Positions 8,314 through 17,554 are shown, counted from the stretch's first letter. The stretch: 64,000 bases of DNA from Metabacillus schmidteae (GCF_903166545.1 NZ_CAESCH010000001.1:3228001-3292000), one strand, 5' to 3'. Numbers and translations: made by a program. Notes: generated by a model from the sequence alone, not told the origin.

Positions 8314-9240
8314 TTAATGAACGTCCCTCAGCTGTTTTTCATATACTTTTAAATTCTGATAAACAACCTTCAACATTGGTGTTTCAATATTAAATTCTTT
8401 TGCCAATTGTAATAAATATCCTTGTAAATGCTTACCTTCAATTGATAAGCCCTTTTCCATATCACGCTGCATTGAAGTTTTAAAATCATAAGAAACGTTG
8501 GCTACTGTTTTCATATGCACATCAACAATATCGTCTGGAAGCGGTGCATCACAAGCTCTCATAATTTTTGCTGCTTCATCAAACAAACCTCTAATAAACT
8601 CGATCCCACCATCGCTTTCACGTACTGGACCCATTGTTGCTCTCATTAGTGTTGTCACACTTGACATAACTGTGATTAGCAAATATTTTTTCCATATATC
8701 TTGCTTGATATGATGACTCAAAATAAAGTTGGCTTTTGTCCCACTGAATGTAGTAGCAATCTGTTGAATTCTCTCTGTACTTGAATGATCCAGTTCACCA
8801 AACACAAGCTGATCAAATGTACTCGTATGCACTACTTCACCTAATTCATTTAAGGTTGTTTCTATAATACATAAGCCTCCAACCACTTTATCCTTTCCAA
8901 ATGCTTGTTGTATTGGAGATAGGTGTGCTACACCATTCAATAAAGGAATAATGACCGTTTTCTCACCGATAAATGGTTTCAAATCATTAATGGTTTCCTC
9001 TAAATGATAAGCTTTTATTGAGAGTAAGACGATATCAAATGAATCTGATTTTTCATCTTTTGTGACTAATTTAGGTGTAAATGAGTAATCACCTTTTATA
9101 CTACGAATGACTAAGCCGTTTTTTTCAAGCTGTTGTTTTCGTCTATTACGAACCAAAAACGTAACGTCTTCTCCCTTTTCTACTAAACGGCCGCCAAAAT
9201 AGCCGCCAATTCCTCCAGCTCCTACTACTAAAATCCGCAT
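8314..9240 (-). CDS. panE: 2-dehydropantoate 2-reductase
   Basis: 308-residue NADPH-dependent ketopantoate reductase of the PanE/ApbA family, which makes D-pantoate for coenzyme A. The Rossmann nucleotide site GAGGIGGYFGGRL is at residues 7-19. The conserved lysine-containing segment of the C-terminal domain reads WKKYLLITVMSSVTTL (about residues 175-190), and a KTSMQRDMEKG block near residue 255 matches the family's substrate-binding SM(L/Q)xDxxxG signature. Length is normal. Bacilli often carry several PanE-like paralogs with unknown substrates, and this gene is not beside panBCD, so the pathway is inferred from family only. Confidence 0.8.
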   Translation of the reverse strand: MRILVVGAGGIGGYFGGRLVEKGEDVTFLVRNRRKQQLEKNGLVIRSIKGDYSFTPKLVTKDEKSDSFDIVLLSIKAYHLEETINDLKPFIGEKTVIIPLLNGVAHLSPIQQAFGKDKVVGGLCIIETTLNELGEVVHTSTFDQLVFGELDHSSTERIQQIATTFSGTKANFILSHHIKQDIWKKYLLITVMSSVTTLMRATMGPVRESDGGIEFIRGLFDEAAKIMRACDAPLPDDIVDVHMKTVANVSYDFKTSMQRDMEKGLSIEGKHLQGYLLQLAKEFNIETPMLKVVYQNLKVYEKQLRDVH

Positions 9241-9523
9241 ATTTATGCCTCCATTTCACTGTTTCTGCTCTAAATTATAGGATGAGATAATATTTTAATG
9301 ATAACTATTCCAACAGTTGTTTGCGAATCGGTTGTTGAGATCCTACTTCAGGTTTAAAACAATTCGACAAAAACCAAATTTTCCTTCCAATATATAAACC
9401 TTATGCTTGTGTTAAAGAAGATATAGAAAAATGATTACCTTACATATCAAAATATTTTCATCCATTAGAAATCAATAAATTTCACAAAATACTATCTTAT
9501 GAAATAACCATAGTCTAAATACA

Positions 9524-10117
9524 TCAATTTTTCATTAAAAATTCCAGCATTGCGTTATATGCTTTTGATGAGGATTCTGCATGATACTTTGTGGAATACG
9601 GATCACTAAAACCATGAAAACCATCAAACTTAATTGATTTTATGTTCCTCTCTTCTAATTTGGTTATTAATTTATCCACATTAATTGATTCCTCTTCATG
9701 AGGAAAGAATAATAATGTAGTACATTGAGGCACTACGTCTAAAAAATTCCTAATTCGCGATCCATAATATCCTACAACACCGTTTATAAACTCTTTATTG
9801 CCGCACAACCAGGCAATAGTAGCTCCAACACTAAAACCGACAATAAAAATCTTATGATAATTATCTTTCACTTGAAATAATAATTTATTTATTGTTTCTG
9901 AAGCTCTTGTAAATCCAATGTTGTCTATAAAATTGCTATAAGCAACATCTTCGTGTGCGTAGTCAAAAGCTACCTCTTGATCTAACAAATTAGGGCAGAT
10001 AACATCAAACCCTTGTTTAAAAAGAGATTCACACACTCCCTTTATATGGAGATTAACTCCATAAATTTCGTGATTAACAATTATAACAGCTTCTGAATTA
10101 TTATGTTTAAATATCAT
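9524..10117 (-). CDS. Dienelactone-hydrolase-like alpha/beta hydrolase
   Basis: About 197 residues. The nucleophile elbow is VGFSVGATIAW (Ser near residue 100; dienelactone hydrolases have Cys here), with the acidic residue likely in the LLFFPHEEES region and the His in DGFHGFSDPY. The short length without a cap domain fits the DLH family. The start is chosen as ATG 10117, six bases after GAGG; an upstream in-frame GTG would bury that site. Substrate unknown. A 280-base stretch without a gene separates it from panE. Confidence 0.75.
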   Translation of the reverse strand: MIFKHNNSEAVIIVNHEIYGVNLHIKGVCESLFKQGFDVICPNLLDQEVAFDYAHEDVAYSNFIDNIGFTRASETINKLLFQVKDNYHKIFIVGFSVGATIAWLCGNKEFINGVVGYYGSRIRNFLDVVPQCTTLLFFPHEEESINVDKLITKLEERNIKSIKFDGFHGFSDPYSTKYHAESSSKAYNAMLEFLMKN

Positions 10118-10209
10118 GTTAAACCTCACATATAATATTTTACTTTATACAATTAATATCTTCCTAGAATAAGACTACTGATTCATGATTTAAATTTAAA
10201 AAGCACTTA

Positions 10210-10674
10210 TTAATACTTAACAATTGTTGTGATACCGTATTCTGATAAATAATTTTTATGACTCAACTCTTCTACCCATTTTTTAGGATTTAACTGATAA
10301 GTTCCATATTTATTTTGATAGGTGAAACTCCTGACATTTATTAGTATTGGTTCAGGGTTATTCATCAACTTACTCTGATAGTATTCATAGGCGTGCTGAT
10401 TGGGAAAGTATAATAGTTCCAAAACATCTCCTTCTTCCATATATTTTTCAAGATACAATAAAAATAATTGATTATCAGCACCAGAGACTTCATAAATGTA
10501 CGGCAAGCTAAAAAGCCCTTTGACCAAATCACCCCATCCATCCGCATCCACTTCGATCACCCATAAACTCATAAACTCTTCCATTCTTTTAAAAAATGTA
10601 CGATTATTGTACTCTTGGATTTCTTCGGGTATTTTAAAAGGTTTGGATGAAGCTAAAAATGTAATTTCAGACAT
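10210..10674 (-). CDS. Hypothetical protein
   Basis: 154-residue soluble protein that I do not recognise. It is rich in aromatic residues (WVIEVDADGWGD, LLYFPNQHAYEYYQSKL) and has no signal peptide or membrane span. The start is placed at ATG 10674 (MSEITFLAS), which has GGGG seven bases upstream; an in-frame TTG 18 bases earlier is less likely. Size and acidity resemble small immunity or antitoxin proteins found singly in Bacillus, but nothing in the sequence proves this. Confidence 0.55.
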   Translation of the reverse strand: MSEITFLASSKPFKIPEEIQEYNNRTFFKRMEEFMSLWVIEVDADGWGDLVKGLFSLPYIYEVSGADNQLFLLYLEKYMEEGDVLELLYFPNQHAYEYYQSKLMNNPEPILINVRSFTYQNKYGTYQLNPKKWVEELSHKNYLSEYGITTIVKY

Positions 10675-10692
10675 ATGCCAACCCCATTTCAA

Positions 10693-11012
10693 TAATTTAA
10701 TTAGTTGAATTATTTTTTAATATTACTATTCATTTTATATAATTGAAGGCTCACAATTGAAGCAGCTAAACCAAGAAAAGGACATTTCCTTAACTCCAAT
10801 CCCTTCCTAATTTTAACATTAATACTACTTCTTCTTTTAAGAAATTAAATGGTTTTTTCTATTTTCTATTTAAGAGCTTCCTTTCTTGTGTTGACTTAGT
10901 CCACTTTTACCATTAACATAACTGCATCTTAAAAAAATGGAGACTAAGCCAACGTTTTAGAAATGCCATTTTCTGTGCAATTTATTTCAGGCTTACTAGA
11001 AGGAGTTCGTTT
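10693..11012. other. Intergenic stretch without recognised features
   Basis: AT-rich region between a minus-strand gene and the divergent GNAT gene at 11013. It should hold both promoters. I see no convincing -35/-10 pair, hairpin or ORF. Confidence 0.4.
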
Positions 11013-11507
11013 ATGATTATTCGAGAAATGAAAAAAGAAGACAATGCAAAAGTAAAAGAAATCATACAAGATTCATTAAAATCACTTGGATTAGCGATTC
11101 CTGGAACCGCTTATTTTGATCCTCAACTTAACGAGCTTTATCAATATTATCATCATTTAAACCATGCAAAGTATTGGGTAGTAGAAGTTGATGGAGAAGT
11201 TGTTGGAGGAATTGGTATTGCACCATTTAACGAACAAGATAACGTTTGTGAATTGCAAAAGCTATATTTACGTTCAAAAACACAAGGCTTAGGATTTGGA
11301 ATGAAGCTAATGGAAACAGCTTTAACATTTGCTTCTGAACACTATACAAAGTGTTACTTGGAAACAAAGCTTGAATTAAAAACCGCATGTAAACTATACG
11401 AGAAATTTGGTTTTACTCTTTTACAGGAACCACTAGCAGGTTCCGAACATTCTGCTATGGATGCATGGTATTTAAAGAACTTGGATGAGCCATTAGTAAA
11501 TGAATAA
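11013..11507 (+). CDS. GNAT family N-acetyltransferase
   Basis: 164-residue GNAT acetyltransferase. Strand beta-4 is WVVEVDGEVVGGIGIAPF (about residues 55-72), the acetyl-CoA loop LYLRSKTQGLGFGMKLME gives the Q/RxxGxG/A motif near residue 95, and YLETKLELKTACKLYEKFGF is the usual end block. This variant resembles acetyltransferases called MarR-associated or YesJ-like in Bacilli. The acceptor is unknown. GAAGGAG lies eight bases before the ATG, and a terminator follows. Confidence 0.85.
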   Translation: MIIREMKKEDNAKVKEIIQDSLKSLGLAIPGTAYFDPQLNELYQYYHHLNHAKYWVVEVDGEVVGGIGIAPFNEQDNVCELQKLYLRSKTQGLGFGMKLMETALTFASEHYTKCYLETKLELKTACKLYEKFGFTLLQEPLAGSEHSAMDAWYLKNLDEPLVNE

Positions 11508-11539
11508 ACCTGATATAATTAGAGATTTGTATATGGAAA

Positions 11540-11576
11540 AGGCCGGTTTCCAAATGTAAAATGGAGCCCGGCTTTT
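11540..11576 (+). terminator. Terminator after the GNAT gene
   Basis: Imperfect GC-rich stem GCCGGTTTCC with GGAGCCCGGC, 11-base loop, then five T on the plus strand, 33 bases after the stop. Confidence 0.65.
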
Positions 11577-11594
11577 TATGAGCTACCCATTTGT

Positions 11595-12278
11595 TCAGTA
11601 AGATTTAAACATATTGTTGTTGATATTATCTATAACAAATGGTAATTCGGCTAAATCATTAATAATAAAATCCGCTTCAACCTTACTCCATTGAATATCT
11701 TTTTTCCAAATCCCTATCATGCCGGCATTTTGAGCAGCTTTCACATCATTTGCAGCATGGTCCCCTACAAATATGCTTATGTTAGGTGAAACATTAAGCT
11801 GTTTCAAAGCTCTTTTAAAAATTTCCGGGTCAGGTTTTTTTATTCCTTCCCATTCAGACACTAAAATAGTATCAAAAAAATCCTCAATACCTAATGCCTT
11901 TATATTGTCCATCTGGAACTGACCTTTTCCATTTGTAATGATACCTAACCTAAGGTTCCTTCTTTTTAATTCATATAACATACTTATAAGATTAGGAAAA
12001 GGAACACAATTATTTTTCATCTCACAAATATAATCCTGAAGTAGCTCTTCCCACGTTATGTCAGTTATCTCAAATTCATTTGCTAATTGTTGGTACACCT
12101 TATCTTTCCATACATACCCACGACTGTCTAATTCAATAAACCTTGTTACATAGTTTTCTCTTGGAATATGACCTACTACCTTATTTAACCTGTCATATTG
12201 AGCATTTATGAACAATTTAACTGATTCATCTCTATTCAACAATGTTCCATCTAAATCGAATATAACTGTTTTAATCAT
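11595..12278 (-). CDS. HAD family hydrolase
   Basis: 227-residue haloacid dehalogenase-type phosphatase. Motif I is FDLDGTLL near the N-terminus, motif II the Thr in LGIITNGKGQFQ, motif III the Lys in EGIKKPDPEIF, and motif IV FVGDHAANDVKAA. The alpha-helical cap inserted after motif I makes it a C1-cap member, as in phosphoglycolate and pyrimidine nucleotide phosphatases (YjjG/PpaX-like). The start at 12278 sits six bases from GGGAGG; the ATG two codons earlier abuts that site. Exact substrate not determinable. Confidence 0.85.
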   Translation of the reverse strand: MIKTVIFDLDGTLLNRDESVKLFINAQYDRLNKVVGHIPRENYVTRFIELDSRGYVWKDKVYQQLANEFEITDITWEELLQDYICEMKNNCVPFPNLISMLYELKRRNLRLGIITNGKGQFQMDNIKALGIEDFFDTILVSEWEGIKKPDPEIFKRALKQLNVSPNISIFVGDHAANDVKAAQNAGMIGIWKKDIQWSKVEADFIINDLAELPFVIDNINNNMFKSY

Positions 12279-12434
12279 ATTCATCCTCCCAATACAATTG
12301 GACTGGTTACACCATTTACAATATATCTTTTCAACTGAATATAATTTGCAATCATAATACCACTTCTTTAGATTTAGCTACAGGCTTTTTTGTGGAATCA
12401 TTTTCATAAAAACACTTGATTGGTAACCTATACT

Positions 12435-12773
12435 TTATGGAGAGCTTTCTAGTTTAAAGAAATCTGCTGGATACATAAATCCTTTGATAACTAACCGGTT
12501 TTCATCATTTTCTACTTGATAAATTTCCATGCCATCATCCGTTTTTCCAATCTTTCTGCCAATTTTGAATTCATCATAATAGTCAGATTTGATATACTGT
12601 TCCGGTTCAGATATATATGTGTTACCGTTAATCATTAATTTATGAAGGGCATATTCAACACCATCAATTACAGTTGTATTAAAGTTTTCCTCCAGCTCAT
12701 AAGTTGGTAAGCTATTACTACAACCTCCAATAATAAAAAGTGAGATTAATAAATTTAATCTAAATTTCACCAT
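12435..12773 (-). CDS. Small putative lipoprotein
   Basis: 112-residue secreted protein of unknown role. The N-terminus has a basic start, a hydrophobic core and the lipobox FIIGGCSN with Cys at about residue 18, so signal peptidase II processing and lipid anchoring are expected. The mature part is short, acidic and without recognised domains. GAGAGG lies six bases before the ATG. It stands alone between the HAD and anti-sigma genes. Confidence 0.65.
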   Translation of the reverse strand: MVKFRLNLLISLFIIGGCSNSLPTYELEENFNTTVIDGVEYALHKLMINGNTYISEPEQYIKSDYYDEFKIGRKIGKTDDGMEIYQVENDENRLVIKGFMYPADFFKLESSP

Positions 12774-12950
12774 AATATACCTCTCTATTGTTAAATACTA
12801 CCATTTAAATTACCATTAATATATTTCTTCATGAATTATCCATAATCATTTACATAATACAATGAGCACATTTTTTATTAATGAAATGCGCTCGATTGTT
12901 CAAGACCGTTGCCGCAATGGCTTATTCACCCTTAACCCAAAATTTTAATG

Positions 12951-13856
12951 CTAATATTTATCTATCGTTGCACCTATCACTGAAGTTCTAATAATATTCA
13001 TATCTAGAAATCTTTTCAATTCTTTAGGTGTTCCACTAATTACTGCCCCGCTTATCATTGTATCTTCTATAGGAAAATCAGAGTAGGGATGTTCTTTTGT
13101 AACTCCAAAACCATAAGCATTATCTCCATTTAAAACTTTTACTGAATCAGAACCTGGCATATCTTCGATTTTTTTCATTTGTTTCTTTGTTTTTGAATTA
13201 ATCCATAGCCAATCCACATTCTTATATCCTAATACTTCACCTAAGTCATTTGGTGTCATTGGTTTATTAAAGGAAAGGGCTACCTCGATTAAAGTGTTTT
13301 CGTCTAACTCTGTGGCAATATCTAACTCCTGTGGTAAAAAGGTATATTTTATATCGGGATAATAAAAGTCGATAATACGTTCGTTATTTAGTTGATTGTA
13401 CCTAACAGACCGTTTTGCTTCTTCGTCTATTCGATTTAATTCAGTCATACCACTCCCAAGATCCATTACTTCTACTTTCCCTATGGCAGGATATTTCTTA
13501 GTCACTGTGTCCCAAACGAATTGTCTATTCCCTATTTGTTTATAGTAGATGGTTTCACCTGTTACGCTAAAAATATTATAGTGATACCTTGTACTGCTTC
13601 CGATAATTCCAGCTCCTTTTACAGGGTCTCCATTACCGGCACTAGACTGCTGAACGACATCCGCTTGTATCTTTTTATGAATGAGATACTGTGTCCCAAG
13701 ATGAATGATAACAATACAAACCATCACAGTAATAATTGAAATAAGTGTATATAAACCGATTTGTTTCCATCTTGTTTTCTTTATGGAACGTTGGAATAAA
13801 GAATCGCTTAAAAAGTCAATTTCCGAGATTTGTTTAGAATTTTTTTTATCGTCCAT
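12951..13856 (-). CDS. Membrane anti-sigma factor
   Basis: 301-residue single-pass protein. The cytoplasmic N-terminus (residues 1-45, with SEIDFLSDSLFQRSIKKTRWK) matches the sigma-factor-regulator N-terminal pattern. One membrane span (about 33-55) is followed by a large outer domain of the sigma-regulator C-terminal type. It overlaps the end of the ECF sigma gene by 11 bases, the usual arrangement for co-made sigma/anti-sigma pairs. The protein should hold the sigma factor inactive until an envelope signal arrives. I use the second ATG (13856), six bases from GGAGG. Confidence 0.78.
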   Translation of the reverse strand: MDDKKNSKQISEIDFLSDSLFQRSIKKTRWKQIGLYTLISIITVMVCIVIIHLGTQYLIHKKIQADVVQQSSAGNGDPVKGAGIIGSSTRYHYNIFSVTGETIYYKQIGNRQFVWDTVTKKYPAIGKVEVMDLGSGMTELNRIDEEAKRSVRYNQLNNERIIDFYYPDIKYTFLPQELDIATELDENTLIEVALSFNKPMTPNDLGEVLGYKNVDWLWINSKTKKQMKKIEDMPGSDSVKVLNGDNAYGFGVTKEHPYSDFPIEDTMISGAVISGTPKELKRFLDMNIIRTSVIGATIDKY

Positions 13857-14349
13857 CATGATCCTCCTTATAATATTTTAATAAACTTCTTCTTGCTCGA
13901 AATAAATTCGCTTTGACCGAACCTGTACTTATTCCCATTAGTTGAGAAATTTCAGCATAAAATAAATCAGATTCATACTTTAACAGAAGAAGTTCTGAAT
14001 AAAGCGGCTTTAATTTAATTAGTAATCTACTAAATTCCTCTGCACGCTCCTTGGCTAGGATAATAAACTCCGGAAGTTCATCGACCTGGAGACCAACCAT
14101 TTCTTCCTCTAAATGCAATATGTATTTTTTATTTTTTCGGCATTGGTCATAATAATAGTTCAATGCGACGCGAATTAACCAGCTTCGAACCTTTGTTGAA
14201 CGAATAGAGTCAGAGTATTTTAGGTATTTGTATGCTGTTTCTTGTACAGCGTCTTGAGCATCCAGGTGAGGCACACCTTTTTTTAATAGATAACGAAAAA
14301 CAATATTAAGTTCTCTATTTAAGACTTCATTCTTTATTGTTTCTTCCAT
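13846..14349 (-). CDS. ECF RNA polymerase sigma factor
   Basis: 167-residue extracytoplasmic-function sigma factor. Region 2 (DAQDAVQETAYKYLKY, VRSWLIRVALNYYYDQCRKNKK) binds the -10 element and core polymerase. Region 4 (LLLLKYESDLFYAEISQLMGISTGSVKANLFRARRSL) is a clear helix-turn-helix. The ORF is open for 41 codons further upstream. The start at 14349 is better because GGGGGAGGGAG precedes it and because an ECF-like promoter lies within the longer reading. The neighbour is its anti-sigma factor. Regulon unknown. Confidence 0.85.
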   Translation of the reverse strand: MEETIKNEVLNRELNIVFRYLLKKGVPHLDAQDAVQETAYKYLKYSDSIRSTKVRSWLIRVALNYYYDQCRKNKKYILHLEEEMVGLQVDELPEFIILAKERAEEFSRLLIKLKPLYSELLLLKYESDLFYAEISQLMGISTGSVKANLFRARRSLLKYYKEDHDGR

Positions 14350-14372
14350 TCTCCCTCCCCCTATGTTTATAA

Positions 14373-14398
14373 GACGTTTACGTGTAAAAAAAGTTGTT
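14373..14398 (-). promoter_or_regulatory. Probable autoregulated ECF promoter
   Basis: On the minus strand AACAAC is followed by T-rich DNA, and after 16 bases by CGTC. The AAC-bearing -35 and CGTC -10 with 16-17 base spacing are hallmarks of Bacillus ECF promoters. The -10 ends 24 bases before the chosen sigma start, leaving a short leader with the ribosome site. Confidence 0.55.
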
Positions 14399-14530
14399 AT
14401 TTTTTGGGGTGAAAAATATAAAAAATGTAATTTCACCTGAAAACTTTGAGGCACACACTTCTTTTTCTCCAATAAAAAAAGGACGTCTAGTCCTATTTAC
14501 TGTACTAAAATTAGAATTCCAGTGTTAGAT

Positions 14531-14815
14531 TTATGGTTGGCTCCAGTTAAATAAAGAATACATAACAGCTAAAAATAGTAAAATTGAAACACTTAATGAA
14601 ACATAAGAAAAAAACTCATATTTTTTTATTCTTATCAGTCTAACACTTAAAATTATTACTGCTACCGACAAAGGTAATGATAAATAGAATCCTAATAATC
14701 CTAAAATTTCAATTTGAATTGGTAACGCGTAACTTAAAGTACCAAGTAACTGATGCGAAATAGCATCTAATAAATGAACGAAGTAAAAAATGATCCGACA
14801 TGTTTCAGAAGACAT
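14531..14815 (-). CDS. Small membrane protein
   Basis: 94-residue hydrophobic protein, unrecognised. Hydrophobic segments fall at about residues 5-25, 35-58 and 70-88, with a KKYEF basic loop between the last two, so three spans with the loop inside. There is no strong ribosome site before the ATG at 14815. It lies between the sigma factor operon and the ABC exporter module and shares no obvious function with either. Confidence 0.5.
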   Translation of the reverse strand: MSSETCRIIFYFVHLLDAISHQLLGTLSYALPIQIEILGLLGFYLSLPLSVAVIILSVRLIRIKKYEFFSYVSLSVSILLFLAVMYSLFNWSQP

Positions 14816-14854
14816 AACTAATCACTCAAAACGATAACTGAATCTTCAATATTT

Positions 14855-14884
14855 AAAAAGGATCTTTCTCGGAAGATCCTTTTT
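14855..14884. terminator. Bidirectional terminator
   Basis: Stem AAAAAGGATCTTTC with GAAGATCCTTTTT around a short loop. Ends the ABC permease transcript on the minus strand. Confidence 0.8.
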
Positions 14885-14902
14885 GTTTAGTTATTAATGT
14901 AA

Positions 14903-15652
14903 CTACCCTAACTGACGTTTATATGCTTTATTGGCGAAGAAGTATGCAATGACCATGATGCCGATACACCAGGCAAGTGCAGTCCAGATATCGTTGCCAA
15001 CAGACTCTTCATACAAGAGGGCACGAATCGCATTCACGATTGACGTCACAGGCTGGTTTTCAGCGAATGCACGGACAATTTTAGGCATGGTTTCGGTCGG
15101 TACAAAAGCAGAGCTGATAAACGGCAGGAAAATCAACGGGTAGGAGTAAGCTGTCGCGCCTTCCATTGACCCTGCCGTCAATCCGGGAATGACTGACAAC
15201 CATGTCAGCGCTAGCGTAAAAAGCCCTAGTATCCCAGCTACCAATAACCATTCAAGGATATCAGCACTGGAACGGAAACCCATCAAGAGCGCAACTAGGA
15301 TAACAATCATGACAGTTAGCGCATTGGAAACAAGCGATGTCAATACATGAGCCCACAATACTGACGAGTTCTTGATGGGCATGGTAATAAAACGTGCCAT
15401 CAGTCCGCTCTTTACATCTGTAAACAGCCGCAAGGACGTGTAAGCGACTCCGGAAGCGATAGCCATCAGCAGAATTCCCGGCAATAAATAATTGACGTAG
15501 TTGTCCGTGCCAGCCTCTATGGCGCCGCCAAATACGTAGACAAACAACAACATCATCATAATCGGTGTAATCGCCACCGTGATTATCGTATCCGGGCTGC
15601 GCATGATATTCCGCATTAATCGTCCCAATAATACCCCTGTTTTACTATTCAT
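14903..15652 (-). CDS. ABC-2 type transporter permease, drug-resistance type
   Basis: 249-residue permease of the DrrB/ABC-2 group with six hydrophobic segments. The conserved block SAFVPTETMPKIVRAFAENQPVT sits near the C-terminus, and PITSS-like NPVT variants of this block are typical of daunorubicin-type exporters. The gene starts directly after the ATPase stop with GGAGGAG seven bases upstream. Codon use is richer in G+C than in flanking genes. With the PadR and DUF1048 genes it forms an exporter module. The substrate is likely a toxic or antibiotic compound, by inference. Confidence 0.88.
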   Translation of the reverse strand: MNSKTGVLLGRLMRNIMRSPDTIITVAITPIMMMLLFVYVFGGAIEAGTDNYVNYLLPGILLMAIASGVAYTSLRLFTDVKSGLMARFITMPIKNSSVLWAHVLTSLVSNALTVMIVILVALLMGFRSSADILEWLLVAGILGLFTLALTWLSVIPGLTAGSMEGATAYSYPLIFLPFISSAFVPTETMPKIVRAFAENQPVTSIVNAIRALLYEESVGNDIWTALAWCIGIMVIAYFFANKAYKRQLG

Positions 15653-16414
15653 TTACATCTCCTCCTTTTTCCCGATGATCGCAAGGAAAATTTCCTCCAA
15701 TGTCGGCTGCTTCTCAACGTACTCCACTTTCATTGGCGGGAACATCTTCTTAAGCTCGGTAAGGGTACCGGTTGTGATGATTTTTCCATCATGCAGAATG
15801 GCGATACGATCCGCTAATTGTTCAGCTTCCTCCAGATACTGTGTTGTTAACAGGATGGTCGTGCCTCCTTCGGCAAGCTCCTTAACAGTTTCCCAGACTT
15901 CAATCCGCGCTTCCGGGTCAAGTCCTGTCGTCGGTTCGTCAAGAAAAATGACTGCTGGCGTTCCGATCAGGCTCATAGCAAGATCTAGCCGGCGCTTCAT
16001 CCCGCCGGAATACTTATCAGCCCGGCGATCGGCCGCATCGTTTAGGCTGAATTTTGCCAGCAGAATGTCGGCGACTTGAGCAGGATTGGGAACTCCCCGT
16101 AACTTGGCGATCATCATTAGGTTTTCCCGTCCGGTGAGCATGCCGTCTAAAGCTGCGAACTGCCCTGTCAGGCTGATGCTTTGGCGAACATAATCCGGTT
16201 GACGCTTGACGTCATACCCGCAAATAGCTACTTCGCCGCCGTCAGGCTTCATTAGTGTTGAGAGGATGTTCACCGTCGTTGTCTTGCCAGCTCCATTAGA
16301 ACCCAACAGTGCGAAAATTTCGCCACGTTTCACCTCAAAATCAACCCCTTTTAACACTTCCTTGTCTTTAAAAGACTTTATTAACCCTTTTACAGAAACC
16401 ACTTCATTGCTCAT
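15653..16414 (-). CDS. ABC transporter ATP-binding protein, DrrA type
   Basis: 253-residue ATPase with Walker A GSNGAGKTT, Q-loop in LTGQFAALD, signature KYSGGMKRRLD, Walker B VIFLDEPTTGLD and H-loop TTQYLEEA. The Gln in place of the usual His in TTHYLEEA is common in the DrrA subgroup. The C-terminus carries the EKQPTLEEIFLAI block typical of DrrA. GGAGGAG precedes the ATG. It pairs with the permease that follows. The region is clearly more G+C-rich than the rest of the window. Confidence 0.88.
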   Translation of the reverse strand: MSNEVVSVKGLIKSFKDKEVLKGVDFEVKRGEIFALLGSNGAGKTTTVNILSTLMKPDGGEVAICGYDVKRQPDYVRQSISLTGQFAALDGMLTGRENLMMIAKLRGVPNPAQVADILLAKFSLNDAADRRADKYSGGMKRRLDLAMSLIGTPAVIFLDEPTTGLDPEARIEVWETVKELAEGGTTILLTTQYLEEAEQLADRIAILHDGKIITTGTLTELKKMFPPMKVEYVEKQPTLEEIFLAIIGKKEEM

Positions 16415-16874
16415 CCTTTTCTCCTCCTTTTTAAAAGTGCAACAAGGCCGCTTGCGAAATCCGGAAATTTGAGATCTTTGTCTTAATTAACGAACTGATT
16501 TCTCGCCTTCAGACGAAAAGGTATAATTATCAGGTCGATCTCCTTATCATAAAAGATCACCTACTTAGTCTGACTGATAATCTGTATAACTAACTACTGG
16601 ATAAAAAATAGAACTGAATAGTGAAGGTATCATTCCTATTTGGACCATCTATTCAGCCGGTATAATTCTATTGAATTTACTTTTTTCTCAATAACTACTT
16701 GACACACTGAATCATATTATCACGTTACTTGACGAAGTAGGTTTTAGCTTTGCCACTAGTTCAACAGCTAAAGACGCCACATTTCCCCTGTATTTTAAGC
16801 AACTATCTTCCTTCTGCCACACAGGTTACGATCGTTAGTGTCGATACTAGGGAAAATACATTAGAATATTTCCG
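16415..16874. other. 460-base gap inside the PadR/ABC module
   Basis: No gene is assigned. PadR-DUF1048-ABC genes often lie close together, so this gap is unusually long. The minus strand shows only a short open stretch of about 18 codons near 16500 with an AAGGAG before it. The part at 16740-16850 reads like decayed inserted DNA, but I could not match it to a known element. A promoter for the ABC genes may lie here. Confidence 0.35.
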
Positions 16875-17213
16875 TTAGCCACGACCAATTGTATCATTCA
16901 ACCTCTTGCGATACTTATCATTCCAAGTTTTCGTATCCTTCACTAACTCGTCGCAGAAAGCGGCAACGTCCTCACCCGTGAGGTCAGTGACTTTCTTGCC
17001 TTCCGCTGCACCTTCTTCAAAGAGATCGAGAATGCCACCAAAAATACGACTCGTGTCTTTCCAGTCGATTGGACCACCAGCTGTCCACAAATATTTTTTG
17101 ATCGCGTTGTAAGCATTGCTATACTCACTTGGGAGTGCCTTCCCTCGCGCCTCCATTGCCTTCCATTCCCGCTTGTCTTCCATACTTCCGATAATTTTAT
17201 CAAATATACTCAT
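16875..17213 (-). CDS. DUF1048 family protein
   Basis: 112-residue soluble, mostly helical protein of the DUF1048 family. It has the family's dense conserved core: [28 protein letters not shown] and [20 protein letters not shown] followed by FCDEL. Members nearly always lie beside a PadR regulator and an ABC exporter and are thought to assist regulation, though the mechanism is not known. Its start overlaps the PadR stop by four bases, so the two are coupled. Confidence 0.85.
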   Translation of the reverse strand: MSIFDKIIGSMEDKREWKAMEARGKALPSEYSNAYNAIKKYLWTAGGPIDWKDTSRIFGGILDLFEEGAAEGKKVTDLTGEDVAAFCDELVKDTKTWNDKYRKRLNDTIGRG

Positions 17214-17554
17214 AAAAATTCTCCTTTTGTTTTTACTTTTGATTTGAGTTCGTTTATTTTACTTGAAACAAACTCCCATTTTTTCCAAAAATTCTTCAAA
17301 TGCTCTTGACCTGCTTCATTGAGAGTGTAAAATTTCCTCGGCGGTCCCATTGTTGATGGCTTTTTCTCGATGTCCACCAGATTGTTTTTCTCAAGCCGCA
17401 TGGTAATCGTATAAACTGTGCCTTCAACAACATCGGTGAAGCCAAGTTCTCGCAGTTGTTGCGTAATTTCATAGCCGTAAGTTTCGCCGCGACTGATGAT
17501 TTCAAGCACACAACCCTCAAGCACCCCTTTCAGCATTTCTGTAATATTTTCCAC
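17210..17554 (-). CDS. PadR family transcriptional regulator
   Basis: 114-residue PadR repressor. The winged helix (residues 5-80) holds the family signature [34 protein letters not shown] and the [14 protein letters not shown] wing, followed by a short C-terminal dimerisation helix of the PadR-s2 type. PadR proteins usually repress their neighbouring exporter until a ligand binds. The start is a GTG seven bases after GAGGG. A palindrome and a good promoter lie just upstream, suggesting self-control. Confidence 0.88.
   Translation of the reverse strand: MENITEMLKGVLEGCVLEIISRGETYGYEITQQLRELGFTDVVEGTVYTITMRLEKNNLVDIEKKPSTMGPPRKFYTLNEAGQEHLKNFWKKWEFVSSKINELKSKVKTKGEFL

Noticed and set aside
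12864..12893. Hairpin GAGCACATTT/AAATGCGCTC after the anti-sigma gene
   Set aside because: No T run on either strand, so it was not called a terminator.
15579..16079. Plus-strand 166-codon ORF opposite the ABC permease and ATPase
   Set aside because: It lies antisense to clear Walker and signature motifs in a G+C-rich region where long shadow frames are expected, and has no ribosome site.
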